Shown piece after piece: positions 14,305-22,155 of a stretch of 64,000 bases of DNA. The DNA comes from Paenibacillus macerans (GTDB lineage Bacteria > Bacillota > Bacilli > Paenibacillales > Paenibacillaceae), in the NCBI RefSeq assembly GCF_900454495.1, contig NZ_UGSI01000001.1, forward strand, positions 3,162,001 to 3,226,000, written 5' to 3'. The notes beneath the pieces are model-generated. The model was given only the letters and a program-made list of their open reading frames with translations. It searched no databases and was not told the DNA's origin. The translations under genes and the position numbers were made by a program. Numbering within the stretch: position 1 is the stretch's first letter; the number at the start of each line of letters is the position of its first letter.

Positions 14305-16755
14305 CTATTTTCTCAGTTCGGCGGCAAAAGTTTGCGCAAGTCCGGCCACGACCCGATCATGGACCGCCGTCACCTCTTCGTCGGTCAACGTCCGCTCCTT
14401 GTGACGGTACACCAGGGACAACGCCACGCTCTTTTTGCCTTCGCCCAGTTTGGAACCGGTAAATACGTCAAACACCTGCACGTCTTCCAGCAGCTTGCCT
14501 GCGGTTTGCCGGATTTCGGCGATCAGCGCGCCGGCTTCGACATCGGCCGCGACGACGACGGCGATATCCCGTTGCATCGCCGGGAAGCGTGGCAGTTCGC
14601 GGTATACGGCCGGTTCACCGGCATATTCGTAAATCGGCTTCAGCAGCAGCTCGGCCACATACGTATCGTCCAGATCCAGTTCCCGCTGCAGCTCCGGATG
14701 AACCTGTCCCAGCGAGCCGATCCAGCGTTTTCCGCCCTCCGTCTGCAAATAAACGGAAGCCGAACGCCCCGGATGGAAGCCTTGCGGCCGATCCGCCGCA
14801 TAGCTCACGCGGCCGCCCAGACCCAGGTAATCGAACAGACTTTCCAGCGCGCCTTTGAGATCGAAGAAATCAACCTGCTCGGCCGGCGCGTTCCAGCGCT
14901 TCGGCTCGCGCTCGCCGGCCAGCAGCAGACCGAGCGCAGGCACTTCGTCCGGCTGCTTCGTCAGCTTCGCTTCCTCGGTCACGAATACGCCGCCGATTTC
15001 GAACAGCGCCAGATTTTCCTGCTTGCGGTTGCGGTTATATACGGCGATATCGATCATTCCCGGCAGCAGGCTGCTCCGCAAGGTGCTGCGATCCTCGCTC
15101 ATCGGCATCGCCAGCTTAACCTCGTGGCCGCCCCCGCCAAGCTGCGGAAATTTCCGGGCCGCCCCCGCCCGGATAAAGGAGTAGCCGAGCACTTCCTGCC
15201 AGCCGCCATGGACCAGCAGGCTGCGGATCGCCCGCCGCAGCGCCTGCGGCTTCGTGCAGCCCCCGGCCGTGGTCGGCCCCTCGATCAGCGTGGTCGGAAT
15301 GTTGTCGTAGCCGTAAAGCCGCGCCACCTCTTCGATTAAATCCACATCCCGGGTGATGTCGCCCCGCCGGGTCGGAATCCGCACTTCCAGAGCGTTTTCG
15401 GTCAAGTCGGCGCTGGCGAAGCCAAGCCGGGTCAGAATCGTTTTCGTCTCCAGCGTGGAGATGTCCGTTCCCAGGTAATCGTTCAGCTTGCCAAGCGACA
15501 AAGTAATCACCTGTTCCTGCGGCTCACGGTTCACGACCTCTACGATCCCCTTGCAAACGTTGCCTCCGGCGTATTTGGCCATTAGCTCGGCGGCGCGGTT
15601 CAACGCGGGAATGACGGCGGAGGGGTCGACCTCTTTCTCGAAGCGCTGCGAAGCTTCCGAGCGGAGCCCCAGCGCGCGGGACGTCTTCCGCACCGCCCCG
15701 CCGTCGAATTTCGCCGACTCCAGCACAATGTTGACCGTCCGGTCCGTGACCTCTGAGTCGAGGCCTCCCATTACGCCGGCGAGACCTGCCGGCTTATCGT
15801 CGCCGTCCACGATAAGCAGCGCTCCGGGCTCCAGTTCGCGTTCCTGGCCGTCCAGGGTCACCAGCTTTTCGCCCTCCCGCGACTGGCGGACGCCGATTTG
15901 CCCGCCGGCGATTTTGTCGGCGTCAAAAGCGTGCAGCGGTTGTCCGTACTCCAGCATGACGTAGTTGGTAATGTCCACGACGTTGCTGATCGGACGGATG
16001 CCGGCAGCCATCAGCCGGTTTTGCATCCACAGCGGGGACGGGCCGATTTTAACGCCGGAAATGTAGCGGACGGCATAGCGGCTGCACAGCTCGGAAGCCT
16101 CGACTTTGACGGCGATCCGCTCCTCGGCCGGCTGGGCGAACTCGATCAGCTCCTTTTCCGGCTTCGGCAGCTTCACGTCGCGTCCCAGAATCGCGCCGAC
16201 TTCATAAGCGGCGCCCAGCATGCTCAGGCAGTCGGAACGGTTCGGGGTGAGATCGAAATCGAGCACTTTATCGTCCAGGCCAAGCAGCCCCGCGATCGGC
16301 GTACCGATCTTGGCGTCCTCCGGGAGCACGAGGATGCCTTCCTGCTGCTCCTTCGGCAGCAGCTTGTCGTTCAGGCCCAGCTCTTTCGCGGAGCAGATCA
16401 TCCCCTGCGAAGGGACGCCGCGCAGCTTCGCCTTTTTGATCTCAATCCCGCCCGGCAGCTTGGCGCCGACGAGCGCTACCGGCACCTTCTGGCCGGCGGC
16501 GACGTTTTTCGCCCCGCAGACGATCTGCAGCTCCTCGTCCTGCCCGGCATCAACAATGCAGACGTTCAGCTTGTCGGCATCCGGATGCTTTTCCTTGCTT
16601 TTGACATAACCGACAACTACGTTCGATACGCCTTTGTTGCGGTTTTCAACGGAATCGATCTCAATACCCGAGCGCGTGATTTGCTCCGCCAATTCCTCGA
16701 TGTTGACTCCGTCCAGCGATATATAATCGGACAACCATTCGGTTGATACTTTCAT
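14305..16755 (-). CDS. pheT: Phenylalanyl-tRNA synthetase beta subunit
   Basis: An 816-residue subunit of the alpha2-beta2 enzyme that charges tRNA-Phe. The N-terminal tRNA-binding EMAP-like domain (residues about 39-150: VGYVKSKEKHPDADKLNVC), B3/B4 editing domain, B5 domain and C-terminal ferredoxin-fold anticodon-binding domain (YRELPRFPAMQRDIAVVV) are all present, and the length matches Bacillus PheT. Starts 26 bp downstream of pheS and shares its T-box-controlled transcript. Confidence 0.97.
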   Translation of the reverse strand: MKVSTEWLSDYISLDGVNIEELAEQITRSGIEIDSVENRNKGVSNVVVGYVKSKEKHPDADKLNVCIVDAGQDEELQIVCGAKNVAAGQKVPVALVGAKLPGGIEIKKAKLRGVPSQGMICSAKELGLNDKLLPKEQQEGILVLPEDAKIGTPIAGLLGLDDKVLDFDLTPNRSDCLSMLGAAYEVGAILGRDVKLPKPEKELIEFAQPAEERIAVKVEASELCSRYAVRYISGVKIGPSPLWMQNRLMAAGIRPISNVVDITNYVMLEYGQPLHAFDADKIAGGQIGVRQSREGEKLVTLDGQERELEPGALLIVDGDDKPAGLAGVMGGLDSEVTDRTVNIVLESAKFDGGAVRKTSRALGLRSEASQRFEKEVDPSAVIPALNRAAELMAKYAGGNVCKGIVEVVNREPQEQVITLSLGKLNDYLGTDISTLETKTILTRLGFASADLTENALEVRIPTRRGDITRDVDLIEEVARLYGYDNIPTTLIEGPTTAGGCTKPQALRRAIRSLLVHGGWQEVLGYSFIRAGAARKFPQLGGGGHEVKLAMPMSEDRSTLRSSLLPGMIDIAVYNRNRKQENLALFEIGGVFVTEEAKLTKQPDEVPALGLLLAGEREPKRWNAPAEQVDFFDLKGALESLFDYLGLGGRVSYAADRPQGFHPGRSASVYLQTEGGKRWIGSLGQVHPELQRELDLDDTYVAELLLKPIYEYAGEPAVYRELPRFPAMQRDIAVVVAADVEAGALIAEIRQTAGKLLEDVQVFDVFTGSKLGEGKKSVALSLVYRHKERTLTDEEVTAVHDRVVAGLAQTFAAELRK

Positions 16756-16781
16756 CGTAATTCCCTTCCCTCTTCCAAAAA

Positions 16782-17816
16782 TTAAACTCTGGCAAACTGC
16801 TGCAGGAAACGCCCGTCGTTGTTATAGAAATAACGGATGTCGTCCACCCCGTATTTCAGCATCGCGATCCGTTCCACGCCCATCCCGAACGCAAAACCGC
16901 TGTACTCCTCGGGATCGTAACCGCTCATCTCCAGCACGCGCGGGTGCACCATGCCGCTGCCGAGAATTTCCAGCCACCCGGTATGCTTGCACACCCGGCA
17001 GCCGCTGCCGCCGCATTTCATGCACGTCACGTCCACCTCAACGCTGGGCTCCGTGAACGGGAAGAAACTCGGACGCAAACGGATTTGCGTGTTCGCTCCG
17101 AACATTTTGCGGGTGAATTCCAGCAGTGTGCCCTTGAGGTCGCTCATGCGGATTTTTTTGCCGACGACAAGGCCTTCGATTTGGTGGAACTGGAACGAGT
17201 GGGTCGCATCGTCGTCATCGCGCCGGAACACCCGTCCCGGGCAGATGATTTTGACCGGCACTTCGCCCTTCATCGCCTCCATCGTGCGCGCCTGCACCGG
17301 CGACGTTTGCGTCCGCATCAGCAGATCGTCGGTGAGGTAAAACGAATCCTGCATGTCCCGGGCGGGGTGGTTTTTCGGCAGATTCAGCGCTTCGAAGTTG
17401 TAATAGTCGGTTTCCACTTCCGGACCTTCCGCGATTGAATAGCCCATGCCGATAAAAATATCCTCGATCTGCTGGATGACCTGGTTCAGCGGATGAACCG
17501 CCCCCTGCCTCAGCGGCCGCCCCGGCAGCGTCACGTCAACCTTCTCGGCGGCCAGGCGCGCCTCTGTCTCAAGACGCTCGAAATGCGCCTGCTTCTCTTC
17601 GATCAGGGCCTCGATCGCCGACCGCACCTCGTTGCCGATCTGTCCGATGACCGGGCGCTCCTCCGCGCTTAACGATCCCATGCCGCGCAGGATTTCCGTC
17701 AGCGCCCCTTTTTTGCCCAAATATTTGACCCGCAGCTCAGCCAGCTGCCCGGCGTCCGCAACTTTGCTAAGCTGCTCCAACGCTTCGTGCTTGAGTGCTT
17801 CCAAACGTTCTTTCAT
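16782..17816 (-). CDS. pheS: Phenylalanyl-tRNA synthetase alpha subunit
   Basis: A 344-residue catalytic subunit. After an N-terminal coiled coil come class II motif 1 (HPLNQVIQQIEDIFIGMGY), motif 2 (VFRRDDDDATHSFQFHQIEG) and motif 3 (GFAFGMGVERIAML). The phenylalanine-pocket segment and GGSGCRVCKHTGWLEILG are typical. ATG at 17816 with AGGAGGAAATATTC before it; a longer frame upstream runs through the T-box leader and is not the start. First gene of pheST. Confidence 0.97.
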   Translation of the reverse strand: MKERLEALKHEALEQLSKVADAGQLAELRVKYLGKKGALTEILRGMGSLSAEERPVIGQIGNEVRSAIEALIEEKQAHFERLETEARLAAEKVDVTLPGRPLRQGAVHPLNQVIQQIEDIFIGMGYSIAEGPEVETDYYNFEALNLPKNHPARDMQDSFYLTDDLLMRTQTSPVQARTMEAMKGEVPVKIICPGRVFRRDDDDATHSFQFHQIEGLVVGKKIRMSDLKGTLLEFTRKMFGANTQIRLRPSFFPFTEPSVEVDVTCMKCGGSGCRVCKHTGWLEILGSGMVHPRVLEMSGYDPEEYSGFAFGMGVERIAMLKYGVDDIRYFYNNDGRFLQQFARV

Positions 17817-17832
17817 GAATATTTCCTCCTCA

Positions 17833-18240
17833 GGCAAAATAAAAAAGGCCTTTTCTCCCGAAAGGGACGAAAAGACCGTGGTACCACCCTTGTTAGAGCC
17901 CGTCAGGCCCGGCATTCCGTATAACCTCCGTATAATTGGCGCTGTTTGCCGCGCCAACTTCGGCCAGGCGGTACGGTGTCCGATGCTTCCTGCAGCTCTC
18001 ACTTTAACGATATAACGGATCGTAACCGGTATCCTCTACTGCGCCGGCCCCTCGCCCATTGAACAGGCGAAAAGCGCACGGGGTTCAAGGAACTGCTCCG
18101 GAGCGAACTTCGGCAGCCTGTTTCCGTGGGGACGCTCTCAATCTCCGGCGTTCCCTCCCTGTAAGGAGGCCTCTGCTTACTCTTCTCCATCATCGCATTT
18201 CGTCGTTAGTGTTTGCAACCGCGCCTGTGACGGCGCGTTT
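17833..18240 (-). promoter_or_regulatory. T-box leader of pheST
   Basis: The minus strand carries the T-box core AGGGTGGTACCACGG (about 17874-17891) followed by a terminator in which GGTCTTTTCGTCCC pairs with GGGAGAAAAGGCC and runs into TTTTTT (17841-17877). The core can pair with the uncharged tRNA acceptor and favour the antiterminator. The upstream 300 bases hold the Stem I region, with a GGGAGGGAA turn and UUC triplets that could be the Phe specifier; which UUC is used is not certain. The outer boundary is approximate. Confidence 0.9.
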
Positions 18241-18346
18241 TCGACTTTAACTGCTATTATATGCAAACTTGCCGCCATTGGCAAGCCGCCGCATAAATAT
18301 GGTATGTTTATCTCAGCAAACTATACCATACAAGGAGTACACCCCC

Positions 18347-18553
18347 ATGAACGGCAACGAACGCAAAAACATCTATCCCGGCCTTACCGTCGACATCGTT
18401 CTGAAAAAAGACCAGCCCAGCGGCCGTCTGACCCGCGGTGTGGTGAAAGACATTCTGACGAATTCGCCCGCCCATCCTCACGGCATCAAAGTACGGCTTC
18501 AGGACGGCCAGGTGGGCCGGGTGAAGGCCATCCATCCCGCCAAAGCGGACTAA
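18347..18553 (+). CDS. ywbE: YwbE-family protein
   Basis: A 68-residue protein with the conserved family pattern IYPGLTVDIVLKKDQPSGRLTRGVVKDILTNSPAHPHGIKVRLQDGQVGRV. The compact all-beta, KOW-like make-up suggests nucleic-acid binding, but the family (DUF2196) has no assigned function. ATG at 18347 follows CAAGGAG by nine bases. Divergent from the pheS T-box leader; its 3' end abuts the truncated GyrI-like fragment on the other strand. Confidence 0.85.
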   Translation: MNGNERKNIYPGLTVDIVLKKDQPSGRLTRGVVKDILTNSPAHPHGIKVRLQDGQVGRVKAIHPAKAD

Positions 18554-18593
18554 AGGGTGCCGCCAGGCTCCATCCGCGCGGGCAGCCGGTTAT

Positions 18594-18707
18594 TTCCTCA
18601 CCGTCCACCATAATGAAGCGGATCGGCGGAACTTCAATCAGCATCGGCTCCGGTTTCGGCCAATACAGCTCCTTGTATTTCTTTTTATAATCGAGTTTTT
18701 CCATCAT
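18594..18707 (-). pseudogene. Truncated GyrI-like domain protein (N-terminal fragment)
   Basis: The minus strand encodes MMEKLDYKKKYKELYWPKPEPMLIEVPPIRFIMVDG, the start of the GyrI-like small-molecule-binding family found next to HTH regulators, normally about 200 residues. After roughly 35 codons the similarity stops (EEITGCPRGW...) and the frame runs into the 3' end of ywbE on the opposite strand. I read it as a deletion remnant; the right edge is the start codon, the left edge is where recognisable similarity ends. An intact GyrI-domain gene lies just upstream. Confidence 0.6.
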
Positions 18708-18731
18708 CGTCCATCCCGTTCCTTATTCCCG

Positions 18732-19475
18732 CTAGTCCCGCTTCCAGCGCTTCAGCGCCGGAAACCACGCCTGCATCCGCGTTCTGGCCTGTTCACGATC
18801 CGCAAAAAATTCCGCTCCAGACTCGGCCCCGTATTTCAGGCACTGCTCGATCATCTCCTCCATCGACAAATCGCTCGTAAACGCCCCGTCCCGGTAGCAG
18901 TAACCGCAATAGTCATAGTTGGCCCCGCCGCCTTGTTCCGAGCCGAGCTCCTCGTTGTTCGTCAGCGGCATGCCGCAGCTTTGGCAGAACAGATGGCCCT
19001 TTGCCACCGGAAAATACAGCTCCACATGCGCCGGATTGCCCGGTTCCGGATAATGCTCGTGCACGGCTCCGGTCAACTGCAGCCCATGCTTGGGCAAATC
19101 ATGTTCAATCGTTTGCTGAAACACCTCGCCGTAAGCCGTTCCGCGGCAATCCCCCACCAGATACGTGTGCGCCGGCACCGTCCATTTTGTCCATCCTTCC
19201 GCAACTTCGGCGTCCGCTCTCACTTCACAGCCGGCCAGATAAAGGCCCCGGTCGTCCCACCGTCCCAAATAGACGTCAGGGTGCCCCATCACCCCCCACA
19301 TTCCCTTGGGCGCACCGGTTTCGTTCTTGAGGGCGATGTCCTGAATCTGGGAATACGCTCCGTTCGCTTGCTCCCAAAGGGGAACAATCCACTGGGGTCC
19401 CTCGTCCGCTTTTCCCTGGCCAAGCTTTCCGGCCACCGTAAACTCTTCCACATACTTCAACTTCAATTCCGCCAT
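18732..19475 (-). CDS. GyrI-like effector-binding domain plus zinc ribbon
   Basis: A 247-residue protein. Residues 1 to about 155 form an AraC-effector/GyrI-like domain (start AELKLKYVEEFTVAG, end HVELYFPV) that binds small hydrophobic molecules in relatives. Residues about 160-247 are a 'putative zinc ribbon' domain with FCQSCGMPL and YDYCGYCYRDGAF, four Cys for one zinc, followed by the usual helical tail. It starts 36 bp downstream of the WYL regulator on the same strand, so the pair probably forms a ligand-sensing unit. No enzyme activity is evident. Confidence 0.82.
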   Translation of the reverse strand: MAELKLKYVEEFTVAGKLGQGKADEGPQWIVPLWEQANGAYSQIQDIALKNETGAPKGMWGVMGHPDVYLGRWDDRGLYLAGCEVRADAEVAEGWTKWTVPAHTYLVGDCRGTAYGEVFQQTIEHDLPKHGLQLTGAVHEHYPEPGNPAHVELYFPVAKGHLFCQSCGMPLTNNEELGSEQGGGANYDYCGYCYRDGAFTSDLSMEEMIEQCLKYGAESGAEFFADREQARTRMQAWFPALKRWKRD

Positions 19476-19511
19476 TTCTTGTCCACTCCCTTCTTTGATG
19501 GAGCCATTGTA

Positions 19512-20456
19512 TCAATCATAATATGACGACTGTATGTCATATTCAGAAGGGTTTTGATATATTTTTGCGATTTTTTCCGCTTTGTCCCTCAGGATCTGCC
19601 GGATATGCGGCGGGGAGATCACCCGGACGTCCTCGCCAAAAGACAGCAGGTACCCGTACACCCACCCGTTTTCCGGATAGCTGACCGTAACCCGAAAGCT
19701 GCCGTCCTCGTTTTTATGTACGGAAGTCCGGTCAAATTCATCATGGATGCGGAAGGCCAAACGCGGCGAAAACCACAGCTCCAGCCGAACAAGCGGCGCC
19801 AATTCCCGTGAGGACGACACAAGTTCGGGAACTTCGCCCTCTCTCCGCTCAAAATGCTCGCCGGTATACGCGACGGCTTCCATCCGGCTGATCTTAAATG
19901 TGCGGAACGTCTGCTTTTGCAAGCAATATCCCTGCAAATACCAGGACTTGTTTTTGAAATGCAGCTTCAGCGGGTCGGCCTGCCTTTGCGTTTGTTCCCC
20001 GTTCGAATTGTAATAGGTAAAAGAAATCCTCCGCCGCTCCAGAATCGCCGTCTTCAGTATGCCGAACTTCCGCCGTTCCGCTTCCCCGCTTTCCCAATGG
20101 GAAAAATCCACGTCGATCCAGTTCACTTCTTCCCGCCGGAACAGGCGGCTTAATTTGGCCAGCACCTCCCCGGTTTGCTCGGCGTTCGTGGCCGCAAGAC
20201 TTTGCAGTCCAAACAAAATTTCGTTTTGCTCCGTTTCCGATAACAGTGATTTATTGAGCACAAAATCCGGCAGCAAACCGATGCCCCCGCCCTTGCCTTT
20301 GCTGCAAAACACCGGGATACCCGCAGCGCTAAGCGTATCGATATCCCGGTAAATTGTCCGCGCCGACACCTCAAAACGTTCGGCAAGTTCGGCCGCCGTC
20401 ACGGTTTTGCGTTCCATCAACAAATAGACGATCCCAAACAACCGACTTATTTGCAC
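19512..20456 (-). CDS. HTH/WYL-domain transcriptional regulator (YafY family)
   Basis: A 314-residue regulator with an N-terminal DeoR-like winged helix (RLFGIVYLLMERKTVTAAELAERFEVSARTIYRDIDTLSAAGIPV) and a WYL domain (about residues 135-215: RRISFTYYNSNGEQTQRQADPLKL...KSWYLQGYC) followed by a WCX C-terminal extension. WYL proteins bind ligands or nucleic acids through this domain. It lies upstream of the GyrI/zinc-ribbon gene on the same strand and may control it. Confidence 0.88.
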   Translation of the reverse strand: MQISRLFGIVYLLMERKTVTAAELAERFEVSARTIYRDIDTLSAAGIPVFCSKGKGGGIGLLPDFVLNKSLLSETEQNEILFGLQSLAATNAEQTGEVLAKLSRLFRREEVNWIDVDFSHWESGEAERRKFGILKTAILERRRISFTYYNSNGEQTQRQADPLKLHFKNKSWYLQGYCLQKQTFRTFKISRMEAVAYTGEHFERREGEVPELVSSSRELAPLVRLELWFSPRLAFRIHDEFDRTSVHKNEDGSFRVTVSYPENGWVYGYLLSFGEDVRVISPPHIRQILRDKAEKIAKIYQNPSEYDIQSSYYD

Positions 20457-20524
20457 GCAGTTTCCCCCCTGCTACAAGTTCCTGCTTTGAGTATACCGGC
20501 AGCAAGACGACAATACCATGTATT

Positions 20525-20830
20525 TAAAGCGAACGACCCTGTCATTAGAGCGAAAGACCGTGTCACAAAGCGAAAGACCGTGTTCGGACAAAACGATTCA
20601 GAATATGCGGGCGGGCTATCGGACTAAAATAACCTTAAAGGCTAAAATTGTCGTTAATCCCGCGATATCAGGCAATTTGAGGAAAATAGAGACAATTCAC
20701 GCCTCTATTTTCCTCTTTCGCAAGGAAATGACTCTCTTCTGCGAACATTCTAGGAAAATAAGTACATAAAATGCCGCTAATGGGGATGAACATGCTAGGT
20801 TTCGGATAATAAGTACATAATGTGCCGATA
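20525..20830. repeat. GCGAAAGACCGTGT triplicate and AATAAGTACATAA dyads
   Basis: Three copies of GCGAAAGACCGTGT-like sequence lie at about 20527-20585. They are followed by AATAGAGACAATTCACGCCT-type and two AATAAGTACATAA(A/T)(A/G)TGCCG-type dyads (about 20690-20830), members of the dispersed intergenic family also seen near 3000-3225, 45005-45200 and 54340-54540. No coding frame is supported in 20457-20940. Confidence 0.55.
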
Positions 20831-20939
20831 TTTTAAACGCTGACGGTTGGGCGTTCCATTTGGTTGGCTGTCAAGCGCCGATCACTAGATTGAGCCCCAC
20901 ATTTGCCGTCATTCCCCAACACTCCGCAAAACGCAGAAA

Positions 20940-20969
20940 AAAAGACCCTTCACAAAGGAAGAGTCTTGG
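20940..20969 (-). terminator. Terminator of the doxX gene
   Basis: On the minus strand AAGACTCTTCC and GAAGGGTCTT pair around TTTGT and run into TTTTTTT. Confidence 0.8.
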
Positions 20970-21014
20970 AAAGTGGCTTCCGATCTCAGATTCTTACCAG
21001 TCCAGTCGGCCGCT

Positions 21015-21554
21015 TTACGCCGTATGCTTCACATTCACCGGTGGCTGCGGCGCTCCCAGCTTCGTTCCTGTGTCCCCCTTTTTGCCGAACAATTTGCGCA
21101 GGTAAGGGAGCACGTAATAGTCAAGGCCGATTTTGCCGGCATTGGCGGCGGCGACGACGACCAGCACTTCAAGCAGCAGCATTTGCGCGTTCGTGCTTAC
21201 CGTTCCGCTGAAGAGGAACGCCGCGTTCATTACCAGGCCCATCAGGGCGGCGAAGGTGGTGAAGGTGCCGAGGATCAGCCCCAGGCCGACCAGGAACTCG
21301 CCGTAAGGAACAAGGACGTTGAAGAGGCCTACGTTAGGCAGGGCGAAATGTTCCAGGAAATTGGCCCACCAGCCTTGGACAGCGGGATGATCGCCCGTGC
21401 TGTTCGCGATCGCGCCGGTGAGGAAGCCCGCGGCGTCGAAGCCGCCGGTAATTTTGTGATACCCGGCTTCAATCCATTGGTACCCGAGGTAAACCCGGAT
21501 GACGGTCAGCAGCCACATGGCGATTTTATTGGTTCTCAGGAAGTTGTTAAACAT
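21015..21554 (-). CDS. DoxX-family membrane protein
   Basis: A 179-residue protein with four hydrophobic segments. IAMWLLTVIRVYLGYQWIEAGYHKITGGFDAAGFLTG and VPYGEFLVGLGLILGTFTTFAALMGLVMNAAFLFSG are typical of DoxX/DoxD proteins, some of which are thiosulfate:quinone oxidoreductase subunits; others act in redox homeostasis. The ATG at 21554 lies eight bases after AAGGAG; a GTG three codons upstream is too close. Preceded by two symmetrical operators and an AT-rich promoter, so oxygen- or redox-dependent control is likely. Confidence 0.85.
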   Translation of the reverse strand: MFNNFLRTNKIAMWLLTVIRVYLGYQWIEAGYHKITGGFDAAGFLTGAIANSTGDHPAVQGWWANFLEHFALPNVGLFNVLVPYGEFLVGLGLILGTFTTFAALMGLVMNAAFLFSGTVSTNAQMLLLEVLVVVAAANAGKIGLDYYVLPYLRKLFGKKGDTGTKLGAPQPPVNVKHTA

Positions 21555-21615
21555 ATTTACCACTCCTTAAGTTGGTTTGTTTTGTTTTTTAAGGATGATC
21601 ATCTTTGATGTCTTT

Positions 21616-21658
21616 ATTATAAGTGATTTTTTTCACAATATATGTGATTTAAATCACA
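21616..21658 (-). promoter_or_regulatory. doxX promoter with two FNR/CRP- or Rex-like boxes
   Basis: TATAAT (minus strand, 21616-21621) is a good -10 with no convincing -35. A perfect palindrome TGTGATTTAAATCACA (21643-21658) matches the TGTGA-N6-TCACA FNR/CRP consensus and is centred about -41.5 from the expected start, the classical activator position. A second dyad at 21622-21637 (TGTGAAAAAAATCACT on the minus strand) is 21 bp away, abuts the -10 and also resembles a Rex site. Which regulator binds is not shown. Confidence 0.75.
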
Positions 21659-21827
21659 TATATTAAAAATTTAATAAATTAATTTTAATATACACGAGCA
21701 AACTTCATTCAGGTTCCGTCAATAAAAAAACTAATGGTTATCAGCGCCGGCTACAGCCTGAATTTGTCCCTTAAACTGCCCCCTAGAGCAGAACGCAGCC
21801 CGTATTGGCAGCGTTAAAGACAAAAGA

Positions 21828-21855
21828 AAAAACCCCTGCGCCGCAAGGGTTTTTA
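21828..21855 (-). terminator. Terminator after the tRNA pair
   Basis: On the minus strand AAAAACCCTTGCG and CGCAGGGGTTTTTT form a GC-rich hairpin with T tract, 17 bp beyond tRNA-Gly. Confidence 0.85.
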
Positions 21856-21871
21856 CAGAAATTTCACAGTA

Positions 21872-21942
21872 AGCGGGTGATGGGAATCGAACCCACGCTA
21901 CCAGCTTGGAAGGCTGGAGTTCTACCATTGAACTACACCCGC
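21872..21942 (-). tRNA. tRNA-Gly (TCC)
   Basis: Cloverleaf on the minus strand: acceptor GCGGGTG/CACCCGC, D-arm GTTC...GAAC, anticodon stem CCAGC/GCTGG with loop CTTCCAA (anticodon TCC), T-arm TGGGTTCGATTCCCA, discriminator T. The 3' CCA is not encoded. Transcribed with the neighbouring tRNA-Pro. Confidence 0.95.
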
Positions 21943-21965
21943 ACATTACCCGCAAAGGTATAATA

Positions 21966-22042
21966 TGGTCGGGACGACACGATTCGAACATGCGACCCCC
22001 TGGTCCCAAACCAGGTGCTCTACCAAGCTGAGCTACGTCCCG
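21966..22042 (-). tRNA. tRNA-Pro (TGG)
   Basis: Cloverleaf on the minus strand: acceptor CGGGACG/CGTCCCG, D-arm GCTC...GAGC, anticodon stem CCTGG/CCAGG with loop TTTGGGA (anticodon TGG), T-arm ending in TTCGAATC, discriminator A. Unlike the adjacent tRNA-Gly, CCA is encoded (21966-21968). Confidence 0.95.
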
Positions 22043-22155
22043 GAAGCTTCGCGATCAGTCCGAAACGCGAAGACAAAATATAATATACCATTTTTGCGGG
22101 CCCGGTGCAAGAGGATATTATTTCCTTTAGGAAATAGCGGGAGAAGGAAAATCCC

